Source of the DNA: Couchioplanes azureus
GTDB taxonomy: Bacteria; Actinomycetota; Actinomycetes; Mycobacteriales; Micromonosporaceae
Reading direction: 5' to 3'
Assembly (NCBI RefSeq): GCF_014648355.1
Contig: NZ_BMQY01000004.1
Coordinates: 483,924 to 547,923 of the forward strand
DNA length: 64,000 nucleotides
The notes beneath the pieces are model-generated. The model was not told the DNA's origin, did no database searches, and worked only from the letters and a program-made list of their open reading frames with translations. Both the position numbers and the translations under genes were made by a program. Below, in pieces: positions 9,401-16,953 of this stretch. Positions within the stretch are counted from its first letter, which is position 1. Each line of letters opens with the position of its first letter.

Positions 9401-9724
9401 GACCGCGGGCACCCGCCAGGGCCGCAACCGTGGCCGCCCCCGCCGCGGCGCCGTCCCGAGCTGCGGGGAAGGCAGCGGCCCGGCAGAGGTCGAGGGCAGC
9501 AGCAAGGTGGCTGCCCGTGGCTCACCGGCGGCCGCACAGCCAGCGGCGGCCGCAAGACCACCGCTGGCGGCAGAGCCACCGGCCGCTGGGACCGCGAAGG
9601 GATGCGTGCCTCGCTCCCGTCCCGTGCCTGCGTCCTCCGGCGGACCGGCACGTTCCAGCCATAGCGCGAGGGCCCCGTCGCGGGTGACGAACCCGTGCAG
9701 CACCGTCACGCCGGTGCCGGTCAT
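6431..9724 (-). CDS. SNF2-family DEAD/DEAH-box ATPase
   Basis: This is a 1097-residue Swi2/Snf2-type motor. The first ~600 residues are the variable SNF2-associated N-terminal region, interrupted by a DAGAAS repeat (about residues 330-378). Then come motif I DDMGLGKT (~655), the DEAQ box in [12 protein letters not shown] (~748) and motif III in [13 protein letters not shown] (~778). The C-terminal RecA domain has [38 protein letters not shown] and the closing EERIDRLI (~930-1060). The ATG at 9724 is chosen because it overlaps the DUF5990 stop (ATGA); the frame stays open further upstream, but only as a shadow of that gene. It probably translocates on duplex DNA to remodel or displace bound proteins. 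The partner is the SWIM protein encoded just downstream. Confidence 0.95.
   Translation of the reverse strand: [1097 protein letters not shown]
8589..8732 (-). repeat. Eight 18-bp tandem repeats inside the SNF2 gene
   Basis: GAAGCGGCACCGGCATCC (+ strand) occurs five times without change from 8589, then three more times with one to four substitutions. It is in frame and encodes DAGAAS-type units in a linker of the N-terminal region. Units this uniform are prone to copy-number change. Confidence 0.9.
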
Positions 9725-10164
9725 TCGAGCCGCCAGGCGATGTCGGGCGGCCGCACCCGGGCGCACCGCGGTCCTCCGTCCGCTCCGGTCAGCCCGAGCC
9801 GGCCCACCAGCACACCGGCGCCGTCGTGGGCGGCCCGCAGCGTCCCGGTGGGCACGTCGCCGAACATCAGCTTGGCCCGCCGGAACATGGCGAAGGCCGG
9901 GCCGTCGACGGCGCCCCAGCTCAGATAGAGGAACCGGGCGCCGGGACGCCCGTGGACCCAGGGACCGCCGACGTCGAGCAGCCCGTCGACCTCGCGGCTG
10001 GTGACCTCGAGCTCCCACCGCACTCCCGCCGCGTCGGCGGGGAACCGGTCGACGACCTCGGTCCTGCGCTGCACGCCCACGTGCACGTTGCCGCGCCGCA
10101 GGGCGTCGGCCTCGGCCCCGCCCCGCCGCCCGGGCAGGTCGTCGCCCTCGATCCTGATCAGCAC
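9721..10164 (-). CDS. DUF5990 family protein
   Basis: This 147-residue soluble protein has no signal peptide or membrane segment. It opens MLIRIEGDDLPGR and later has WVHGRPGARFLYLSWG and FAMFRRAKLMF, a pattern I recognise as that of DUF5990 proteins of actinobacteria, whose function is unknown. It is the first gene of a tightly overlapping unit: its stop overlaps the SNF2 start by ATGA. An accessory role to the SNF2/SWIM pair is an inference from that coupling alone. Confidence 0.8.
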   Translation of the reverse strand: MLIRIEGDDLPGRRGGAEADALRRGNVHVGVQRRTEVVDRFPADAAGVRWELEVTSREVDGLLDVGGPWVHGRPGARFLYLSWGAVDGPAFAMFRRAKLMFGDVPTGTLRAAHDGAGVLVGRLGLTGADGGPRCARVRPPDIAWRLE

Positions 10165-10232
10165 GCCTGCACTCTAGGCCGCCCCACCGACATTTCCCCG
10201 GCACCGGCACCGGCACCGGACGCCGGCCCTGA

Positions 10233-10288
10233 GTCACCGGTGACCGGTCACACGTCACAGGTCACAGGTCACAGGGCACAGGGCACAG
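10233..10288. repeat. Overlapping palindromes and a heptanucleotide tandem repeat in the DUF5990 upstream region
   Basis: GTCACCGGTGAC (10233-10244) and TGACCGGTCA (10241-10250) are perfect, overlapping palindromes. They are followed by five 7-bp units (three GTCACAG at 10254-10274, then two GGCACAG). The 203-bp gap 10165-10367 holds no gene. It lies upstream of the DUF5990-SNF2-SWIM operon and downstream of the P450 gene, so a regulatory role for the first unit is possible. Confidence 0.7.
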
Positions 10289-10367
10289 GGCATCGGTGCG
10301 GCAAGGTCACAGATCACGGGTACGGCAAGGTCGCGGGTCACCGGCACGACAGCGCGCCGGACACCCC

Positions 10368-11633
10368 TCACCCGGTGGACATGACCTTGGCCGACGTACG
10401 GACCGGCAAGCTGATCGGTCCGCGGACCGTGCTCGACGACCGCCGCCGCAGCGGGCCGGCCCGGCGCAGGTCCGGCATGCGTTCGGCGAGGCGCTGCAGG
10501 GCCACCGTCGCCTCCAGCCGGGCCAGCGGCGCTCCCACGCAGTAGTGGATGCCGCTGGAGAACGCGAGGTGCTCGGCCCCCGGCTTGCGGAAGATGTCGA
10601 ACCTGTCCGGGTCCGGGAACGCCGCCGGGTCGCGGTTGGCCGCCCCGATGAGCGTCACCACGAACTGACCCTCGCGGATCTTCCGGCCGCCCAGCTCCAC
10701 GTCCTGCTGGGCGCAGCGGGCCGTGCGCTGGACCGGCGGGTCGTAGCGCAGGGTCTCCTCGACCGCCGCCGGGGCGAGCCCGGCCGGGTCGGCGCACAGG
10801 GCCGCCCACTGCCCGGGGTGGGCGAGCAGGGCGTTCACCGCGTTGCCGACCAGGTTGACCGTGGTCTCGAAGCCGGCCACCAGCAGCAGCATGCACATCG
10901 GGACCATCTCCTCGGGCCGGATGCGGTCCCCCTCGGCCGCCACGACGGCGCTGACCACGTCGTCCGCGGGCGTGGCGCGGCGCAGGGCGAAGAGGCGCTC
11001 GAAGAGAGCGTGCAGGTCGTCGCGGGCCGCCTGGAGGCGGGCGGCGTGGGTCAGCGAGCGGATGCCGTCCAGGGCGCTGCCGATCACCGCGCCGTAGCGG
11101 GCGAAGCGGGCGGCGTCGGCGTCGGGGACGCCGAGCAGGTCGGTGATGACGGCGATCGGCAGCGGCGCGGCGAACGCGGGGATCAGGTCGAACTCGCCTC
11201 TGGCGGCCGCCTCGCCGAGCAGGCGGTCGACGGTCGCCTCGACGCGCGCGCGGTAGCCGGCGATGCGCCGGGGTCCGAACGCCGGCTGGGCCAGCCGGCG
11301 CAGCCGGGTGTGGTCGGGCGGGTCGCGGTCGAGGAAGGACATGTCGAAGCCGTCCGCCGGCGGCGTGGGCACCGACAGCTCCGCGGAGCGTACGCCGAAG
11401 CGCCGGTCCCGCAGCACGCTGTCGCAGAGGGCGTGGCTGGTCGTCACCCAGTGGCCGAGCCGGGTGGGCCGCAGGACCGGCATGCCGCGGTAGATGGCGT
11501 ACGGGTCCTCGCGCCCCGGCCGCAGGTGCAGCAGCGACATCGGGTCGCGGCGCAGGTACCCGTGGTAGGCGAAGCCGAGCCGCCGGCCGTGCAGGGCCGC
11601 GGCGAAGCGCAGGGTGCCGGCCAGGTCAGCCAT
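10368..11633 (-). CDS. Cytochrome P450
   Basis: The 421-residue soluble bacterial P450 has an I-helix oxygen-binding motif AGFETT (about residue 255), the ExxR pair in EETLRYDPPVQ (~302) and the heme loop FSSGIHYCVGAPLAR, with the cysteine ligand near residue 365. The D-R-D-P-P-D-H-T-R-L-R-R block near residue 102 is also standard. It needs an external ferredoxin and reductase, and none is encoded nearby. The ATG overlaps the 3' end of the ATP-grasp gene by 8 bp, so the P450 is the last gene of the esterase-ATP-grasp-P450 operon and probably oxidises that pathway's product. The substrate is unknown. Confidence 0.95.
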   Translation of the reverse strand: MADLAGTLRFAAALHGRRLGFAYHGYLRRDPMSLLHLRPGREDPYAIYRGMPVLRPTRLGHWVTTSHALCDSVLRDRRFGVRSAELSVPTPPADGFDMSFLDRDPPDHTRLRRLAQPAFGPRRIAGYRARVEATVDRLLGEAAARGEFDLIPAFAAPLPIAVITDLLGVPDADAARFARYGAVIGSALDGIRSLTHAARLQAARDDLHALFERLFALRRATPADDVVSAVVAAEGDRIRPEEMVPMCMLLLVAGFETTVNLVGNAVNALLAHPGQWAALCADPAGLAPAAVEETLRYDPPVQRTARCAQQDVELGGRKIREGQFVVTLIGAANRDPAAFPDPDRFDIFRKPGAEHLAFSSGIHYCVGAPLARLEATVALQRLAERMPDLRRAGPLRRRSSSTVRGPISLPVRTSAKVMSTG

Positions 11634-12861
11634 TGTCGCGCAGCCAGGCGTCGATGAGGCCGCCGAAGTGACCGAGGAAGCGCTCGTGCTCGTGCGGCGG
11701 GTACATGGCGCGGACCGTCTCGCAGAGCAGGGACCGGAACTCCGGCGAGCCGACCCATTCGTGGACCATCTCGTCGATGTGGGAGAGGTGCTTCGCGCAG
11801 AACTCCTCGTACCGGGCGGTCTCGAAGTAGTCGTCGGCGAGCCGCCGGTAGAAGCCGAGTTTCTCCCGATAGGACAGGTCCGGGTCGTCGGCGACGGCGA
11901 AGTAGGCCGAGGTGTCCATGTCGAGGCGGGGCTTGCGGCCGGTCACCACGCAGTAGACGGTCCAGCGCAGCAGCGCCGCCATCGCCCACGGGAAGTAGTA
12001 GTGCAGCGACGTCACGGCCACGTCGGGGCAGGCGTTGGCGTAGTCGATCGGGTGTACGTCGTCGCCCTTGACGAGCGACTCGCAGGAGTTGAACTCCCAG
12101 CGGAAGAAGGCGTTGACCAGCCGGGAGATGGTGACGACCTCCTCGCCCACCGCGGCGCCGAGGAAGTGGTGGTCGACCGCGTACCGCTCGTGCATCGGCA
12201 GGTCGGGGCGGAACTTCATCACCATCGTCTCGGGGCCGATGGTGAGCGAGCGGGCGAAGACGTCGTAGTCCTCGACGGCGGCCTGCAGGTGCATGAGCCG
12301 CTCCCCCGAGGCGTCGTACGCGGCGTGCAGCTCGGCCGGGTTGCGGATCTTGGACACGCCCACCCAGGCGCCGCCGTCGTACGGCTTCATGAACATCGGA
12401 TAGCCGATCCCCTCGGCCAGCACGTCCAGGTCGAACGGCTGGTTGTAGCGCGCCGAGGTGTAGGCGTAGCGGGAGTTGTCCAGCGGGTTCTTGAACGGGA
12501 CGAGCACGGTCTCCGGCACCTTGAGGCCGAGCCGCATCATCGCGCAGTACGCGGCGTGCTTCTCCATGGACTGGAAGGTGAAAGGGCTGTTGAGCAGGTA
12601 CACGTCGTCCATCAGCGCGACCTTCTTGAGCCATTCGCGCGGGTGGTAGTACCAGTAGGCGAGCCGGTCGATGACCAGGTCGTGCCTCGGCGAGTCGCGC
12701 AGGTTGAACGGCTCGATGGTGACCCGCACACTGCGGATGCGATGGGTACGCCCGGCGCCGTCGGTGACCGCCCCCACCCGGCGCAGCAGGGCCTCGTACG
12801 CCCTCGGCCAGTCGTCCTCGGTGCCCAGCAGCAGTCCGATGGTGTGTTCGACGTCGGCCAT
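11626..12861 (-). CDS. ATP-grasp domain ligase of unknown substrate
   Basis: The 411-residue protein has an N-terminal pre-ATP-grasp region with a conserved-looking LAYWYYHPREWLKKVALMDD block. An ATP-grasp segment follows, with MFMKPYDGGAWVGVSKI (about residues 153-169) as the nucleotide-binding loop and MKFRPDLPMHERYAVDHHFLG beyond it. ATP-grasp enzymes join a carboxylate to an amine or other nucleophile through an acyl-phosphate. The C-terminal ~110 residues are helical and not recognised. AGGAGG sits 5 bases before the ATG, and the upstream esterase gene ends 13 bp away. No carrier protein or precursor peptide is encoded between the genes. Assignment to ATP-grasp is fairly secure; the reaction is not known. 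Confidence 0.8.
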   Translation of the reverse strand: MADVEHTIGLLLGTEDDWPRAYEALLRRVGAVTDGAGRTHRIRSVRVTIEPFNLRDSPRHDLVIDRLAYWYYHPREWLKKVALMDDVYLLNSPFTFQSMEKHAAYCAMMRLGLKVPETVLVPFKNPLDNSRYAYTSARYNQPFDLDVLAEGIGYPMFMKPYDGGAWVGVSKIRNPAELHAAYDASGERLMHLQAAVEDYDVFARSLTIGPETMVMKFRPDLPMHERYAVDHHFLGAAVGEEVVTISRLVNAFFRWEFNSCESLVKGDDVHPIDYANACPDVAVTSLHYYFPWAMAALLRWTVYCVVTGRKPRLDMDTSAYFAVADDPDLSYREKLGFYRRLADDYFETARYEEFCAKHLSHIDEMVHEWVGSPEFRSLLCETVRAMYPPHEHERFLGHFGGLIDAWLRDNG

Positions 12862-12874
12862 TGGCGCCTCCTTG

Positions 12875-13897
12875 CTAGTTGAACACCTTCTGCAGCAGTT
12901 CGGTGAGGTGCGGGTCGAGCGCGTCCCGCCAGGCGGTCCAGTTGTGCGCGTCCGCCACTTCCGCGAACGTCACGGCGTACCCGTGATCGCGCAAAGCACG
13001 CGCCATGTCCCGGTTGTTGGCGAGGTTCTCCTCCACGCTGCCGCAGGTGAGCGCGACCGGCACGGCGGGGCCGTCGGCGGCCCGGACCACCCGGCCGGTG
13101 AAGCGCACGATCCGCAGGTAGCGGCGGAAGCCGGACTCCTGCCGGTCGTGGCGCGGCCGGAAGAAGCTGCCCGACTGCAGGAGCAGGCCGCCGAACCCGG
13201 CGGGGTGCCGGCGCTGGGCGTGCAGCATGGCGAGCGCGCCCAGGCTGGCACCGACGCCCACCACGGGCCGGGTGGTGCCCAGCTCGGCGGAGATCTTGGG
13301 CAGCACGTCGACGGCCAGCGCGCGGGCGTACGCCGGGCTGGCCGAATACCACTCGAGCCGCTCACCCGGCGGCAGCAGCACGAGGTGGTACGCCGGCACG
13401 CGCCCGGCACCGATCATGGCGGCGCTGTAGCGGCCGAGCTCGCCGTAGCGGTGGTAGTCGGGACCGTCGTGGGCGACGACGACCCGGTCGGTGGCCACGT
13501 CGGGCGACCAGACGCGGGCGACCATCTCGCCGCGCACCGGCGGCAGCGGCAGGTAGACGTCGCGCCAGCGGCCGCCGCCGTGAGGCAGCTGCAGCCAGCC
13601 CGGCTCGCGGTAGTCCGGGCACCAGAGCACCGACGCGTCGCCGTGCCGGCGCGGGTTGTCCGGGTCGGCGACGGTCTCGCCGCGGCCGCCGGGATGCCGC
13701 AGGGTCAGCCGGTATTCGAGGCGCTGCACCGCGGGCCGGGGCAGGCGCAGCTCCCAGGCGCGGATCTCGTCGCGGTAGCGGAAGTCACCGGCGGCGACGC
13801 CGGACTCCAGCCGTACGCCGGCCAGCCGGTGCTCGTGGTCGCGCAGCCGGAACCCCATCTCGGTCGCGGTGCACCACGCTCCGGCCGCTGGCTCCAT
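12875..13897 (-). CDS. Alpha/beta-hydrolase esterase, enterochelin esterase (Fes)-like
   Basis: The 340-residue protein has an N-terminal beta-rich domain (about residues 1-125; RAWELRLPRPAVQRLEYRL) followed by an esterase D/Fes-like hydrolase. The nucleophile elbow is GVGASLG (Ser about residue 216), the catalytic His is probably in DAHNWTAWRD near 320, and VAHDGPDYHRYG resembles the Fes 'V-x-D-G' segment. There is no signal peptide, so it acts in the cytoplasm. Fes-type enzymes hydrolyse ester bonds of siderophore-like compounds, but no siderophore gene is present. It heads the unit with the ATP-grasp ligase and P450 and may release, trim or transfer their product. Confidence 0.85.
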   Translation of the reverse strand: MEPAAGAWCTATEMGFRLRDHEHRLAGVRLESGVAAGDFRYRDEIRAWELRLPRPAVQRLEYRLTLRHPGGRGETVADPDNPRRHGDASVLWCPDYREPGWLQLPHGGGRWRDVYLPLPPVRGEMVARVWSPDVATDRVVVAHDGPDYHRYGELGRYSAAMIGAGRVPAYHLVLLPPGERLEWYSASPAYARALAVDVLPKISAELGTTRPVVGVGASLGALAMLHAQRRHPAGFGGLLLQSGSFFRPRHDRQESGFRRYLRIVRFTGRVVRAADGPAVPVALTCGSVEENLANNRDMARALRDHGYAVTFAEVADAHNWTAWRDALDPHLTELLQKVFN

Positions 13898-13925
13898 GTC
13901 GGAACCTTAACCGCTCCGCCGCCGC

Positions 13926-14276
13926 TCAGGGGGTGTAGGTCTGCGGGCTGGAGGGGGCGGGGTCCAGCCCGAACATCTCGGCGAGGCCGGTGACGCGCAG
14001 CTGGCGGTGCACGAACGCGCTGGGGTTGCGCAGCAGGAAGCGGGTGCCGGTCTCCCGGGCGGTGTTGTAGCCGGTGACCAGGGCTCCGACGCCGAGCGAG
14101 TCCATGAAGGTCACGAAGGTGAGATCGACGATCATGACGGTGGGCCGCTCCGCGTGCAGGGCGCCGACCAGGGCCTCGCGCAGGGCGTCGACCGTGGCCG
14201 CGTCCAGCGTGCCGCGCACGTCGACCACGATGGCGCCGTCCGCCTGGCGCCGGGTGGTCATCACGGCTTCGCCCAT
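13926..14276 (-). CDS. STAS-domain anti-sigma factor antagonist
   Basis: This is a single STAS domain of 116 residues. VVDVRGTLDAATVDALREAL opens the fold, and FMDSLGVGALV carries the Ser (about residue 59) that HPK/RsbW-type kinases phosphorylate. Start ATG 14276 is preferred because GAGGCGGG lies just upstream; the frame extends further without a better site. Such proteins free an alternative sigma factor by binding its anti-sigma factor; neither is encoded here. It lies 28 bp upstream of the esterase gene on the same strand and may be co-transcribed with it. Confidence 0.9.
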   Translation of the reverse strand: MGEAVMTTRRQADGAIVVDVRGTLDAATVDALREALVGALHAERPTVMIVDLTFVTFMDSLGVGALVTGYNTARETGTRFLLRNPSAFVHRQLRVTGLAEMFGLDPAPSSPQTYTP

Positions 14277-14607
14277 GCATCCCGCCTCGAGAAGATCGTG
14301 CTCGTGTGCCCACGGTACCGCGCGGGCCATTCCGTCCGCAGGCTGCCGCACAACTGTGCGCGCCGGGCGGACAGCCGGTCCGCCGACCCGCCGGCGGTTT
14401 GTCTACGCCGCTCGGGCGCGGATCGGCAAGCGGGGCGGGGAAGTTTGCAGGATAACGCAGATCATCTTGCGATCCGCGCAGGTGGAAGCCACGGTGACAG
14501 CGGCGGTCGACAATGTACGGCGCCGGCGTGGCCGCCACCCGGGGCGCGGCCGGGTCTGGTGACACGCGGCGGGCCCGGCGCGGCCGCCGCCCTGCGGAGG
14601 GTGCGTC
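14277..14607. other. 331-bp divergent intergenic region between STAS and APC permease genes
   Basis: No coding signal was found. It must contain promoters in both directions. An imperfect dyad around 14457-14477 (GATC, seven bases, GATC) is visible, and GGAGGG at about 14595 is the ribosome-binding site of the permease gene. I could not assign a -10/-35 pair with confidence. Confidence 0.5.
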
Positions 14608-16068
14608 ATGGCAACGACTGCGGGCCGGAGACCGGGCATGTTCGCGGTGCGCGACGTCCGGTCGCTGATCACCGAGACCGCCGAGGAGGGGCACGGCCTG
14701 AAGAAGGCCGTCGGGCCCCTGCAGCTGACCGCCATGGGCGTCGGCGCCATCATCGGCACCGGCATCTTCGTGGTCATCGGCGAGGGCGCCGGGGTGGCCG
14801 GGCCTGCGGTGATCCTCTCCTTCGTGCTGGCCGCCGTCGCCTGCGCGTTCTCGGCCCTGTCGTACGCCGAGCTGGCGTCCTCGATCCCGGTCTCCGGCAG
14901 CGCCTACACGTACACGTACGCCACGCTCGGCGAGATCGTCGCCTGGATCATCGGCTGGGACCTGATCCTCGAGTACGGCGTCAGCGTCGCCGCGATCGCG
15001 GTGGGCTGGGGCGGCAACCTCAACGCCTTCCTCGGCGCCGCGTTCGGCTGGACCCTGCCGGACGCCATCGCCAGGTCGCCCGAGGACGGCGGCGTCTTCA
15101 ACCTTCCCGCGGTGGTCATCGTCCTGGCCATCACGCTGCTGCTGGTCCGCGGCGTCACCGAGAGCGCCCGGGTCAACCTGGTGATGGTCGTGGTGAAGCT
15201 CGCCGTGCTGCTGTTCTTCATCGTCGTGGCGATGGTCAACTTCGGCACCGGCAACTTCCAGCCGTTCGCACCGTCCGGCCTCGACGGCGTGACCGCGGCG
15301 GCCGCGATCATCTTCTTCGCGTACATCGGCTTCGACGCGGTCTCCACCGGCAGCGAGGAGGCGCGCAACCCGGCCCGAGACCTGCCGCTGGCGATCATCG
15401 GCTCCCTGGTGATCTGCACCGTGTTCTACGTGCTGACCGCCGTCGGCGCCATCGGCGTCGCCAGCCCGCAGCAGCTCGAGGGCAGCGACGCGCCGCTGGC
15501 CGCCGCGCTCGACCAGGGCGCCGGGATCGGCTGGGCCGCCGCCGTGCTGGCGCTCGGCGCGGTCGTGGCGATCACCAGCGTGGTCCTGGTCATCATGTAC
15601 GGCCAGACCCGTATCTTCTTCGCCATGTGCCGCGACGGCCTGCTCCCCCAGCGGCTGGCCACGGTGAACCCGCGCTACGGCACGCCGGCGCGGCTCACCG
15701 TCGTCCTGGGCGTGCTGATCGCGATCCTGGCCGCGCTGGTCCCGCTCTCCGAGATCGTCAAGCTGGTCAACATCGGCACGCTGTTCGCCTTCGTCCTGGT
15801 CAACATCGGCGTGATCATCCTGCGCCGGACCCGGCCGGACATGCCGCGGCCGTACCGCGTGCCGTGGTCGCCGGTGCTGCCGGCCCTGGGCGTCCTGTTC
15901 GCCGTCTACCTGATGAGCGACCTGCCGTGGGACACCTGGGTCCGGTTCGTCGTCTGGCTCGCGCTCGGCCTGCTGATCTACTTCCTGTACGGCTACCGCA
16001 ACTCCCGGCTGCGCCGCGCGGACAGCGGCACCCCGGGCTGGGCCCGCGGGGAAGGGAAGACGTCGTGA
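14608..16068 (+). CDS. APC-family amino acid permease
   Basis: The 486-residue membrane protein has about 12 hydrophobic segments. The first contains GVGAIIGTGIFVVIGEGAG, the consensus of the APC superfamily helix 1, and FAYIGFDAVSTGSEEARNPARD is the typical helix 6/loop motif of cationic amino acid transporters. It imports or exchanges an amino acid by proton coupling across the cell membrane; the substrate cannot be read from sequence. ATG follows GGAGGG by 8 bases. The stop overlaps the GTG of the universal stress protein gene (GTGA), an arrangement that suggests the stress protein modulates the transporter. Confidence 0.93.
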   Translation: MATTAGRRPGMFAVRDVRSLITETAEEGHGLKKAVGPLQLTAMGVGAIIGTGIFVVIGEGAGVAGPAVILSFVLAAVACAFSALSYAELASSIPVSGSAYTYTYATLGEIVAWIIGWDLILEYGVSVAAIAVGWGGNLNAFLGAAFGWTLPDAIARSPEDGGVFNLPAVVIVLAITLLLVRGVTESARVNLVMVVVKLAVLLFFIVVAMVNFGTGNFQPFAPSGLDGVTAAAAIIFFAYIGFDAVSTGSEEARNPARDLPLAIIGSLVICTVFYVLTAVGAIGVASPQQLEGSDAPLAAALDQGAGIGWAAAVLALGAVVAITSVVLVIMYGQTRIFFAMCRDGLLPQRLATVNPRYGTPARLTVVLGVLIAILAALVPLSEIVKLVNIGTLFAFVLVNIGVIILRRTRPDMPRPYRVPWSPVLPALGVLFAVYLMSDLPWDTWVRFVVWLALGLLIYFLYGYRNSRLRRADSGTPGWARGEGKTS

Positions 16069-16934
16069 CCGGCCCGGTGATCGTGGGGGTGGACGGCGGC
16101 GCCACCGGCCGCGACGCCCTGGTCCTGGGCCGGTGGGCGGCGTCGGTGCTCGGCGTCGGCCTGACGGTGGCGGTGGTGCGCCCGGCGCCGGCGGCGCTGG
16201 GCTCGGGCCGGGTGGACGCCGAGTGGGTGGCCGACCGCGACCGGGCCGCCGGCGCCGTGCTGGAGGAGGCCCGCAGGCTGCTCGCCGGCGCGAGCGGCGA
16301 CACGCAGTTCCGGATCGCCGCCTCGAGCTCCGCGGCGCACGGCCTGCACGACCTGGCCGAGGAGCTGCGGGCCGAGCTCATCGTGGTGGGTTCCGGGCGG
16401 GCGGGTCCCCGGCACCGGCTCTTCACGGGCAGCACCGCCGACCGGCTCCTGGCCGGCAGCGTCTGCCCGGTGGCGGTGGCCCCGTCCGGCCTGGAGACGC
16501 CGCCGGGGACACACGGCCGCATCGGCGTCGCATACGTGGACACACCCGACGGCCGCGCGGCGCTGGAGGCGGCGGCGCGGTGGGCCGCTCGCACCGGCGG
16601 CCGCGTCCGGCTCTCCACGGTGGTGGCCGGCGCGGACGCGGCGCTGCCGTTCCTGGTCGGGCAGGACGCCGAGCGCGCGTTCCTCGACACCGCCCGGGAG
16701 ACCTACGAGCGGTCGCTGGCGCGGGCCGCGGAGTCGGTGCCGCACACCGGGGTGGACTGGGAGATCCGCGTCGGCGACGTGGTCGACCAGCTCGCCGAGC
16801 TGGACGACGTGGACGTGCTGTTCTGCGGTTCGCGCGGCTACGGCCCGGCGCGGCGGGTGCTGCTCGGGGGCGTGTCGGCGCGGCTGCTGCGCCGGGCCCG
16901 GCGCCCGGTCGTCGTCGTCCCGCGCAGCGGTTGA
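16065..16934 (+). CDS. Tandem universal stress protein
   Basis: The 289-residue protein has two UspA domains. The first (residues 1-140) begins VIVGVDGG and ends with the ATP-loop pattern GSGRAGPRHRLFTGSTAD. The second (about 145-285) begins IGVAYVDTPDGRAAL and ends GSRGYGPARRVLLGGVSA. Both retain the G-x2-G-x9-G-(S/T/G) nucleotide-binding arrangement in recognisable form. It is cytoplasmic. The GTG start lies inside the stop of the APC permease gene, so the two are translated together. It may sense ATP to adjust transport or stress survival. Confidence 0.92.
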   Translation: MTGPVIVGVDGGATGRDALVLGRWAASVLGVGLTVAVVRPAPAALGSGRVDAEWVADRDRAAGAVLEEARRLLAGASGDTQFRIAASSSAAHGLHDLAEELRAELIVVGSGRAGPRHRLFTGSTADRLLAGSVCPVAVAPSGLETPPGTHGRIGVAYVDTPDGRAALEAAARWAARTGGRVRLSTVVAGADAALPFLVGQDAERAFLDTARETYERSLARAAESVPHTGVDWEIRVGDVVDQLAELDDVDVLFCGSRGYGPARRVLLGGVSARLLRRARRPVVVVPRSG

Positions 16935-16953
16935 GCCGCCGGCGGCGGGACGC

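Noticed and set aside
6431..10258. SNF2 gene starting 534 bp further upstream
   Set aside because: The upstream part overlaps DUF5990 in another frame and is Arg-rich; the ATGA junction at 9721-9724 gives a natural start.
14007..16934. Open frame of 975 codons on the plus strand
   Set aside because: Only its 3' end is real (the universal stress protein from 16065). The rest runs through the STAS gene and the APC permease in the wrong frame.
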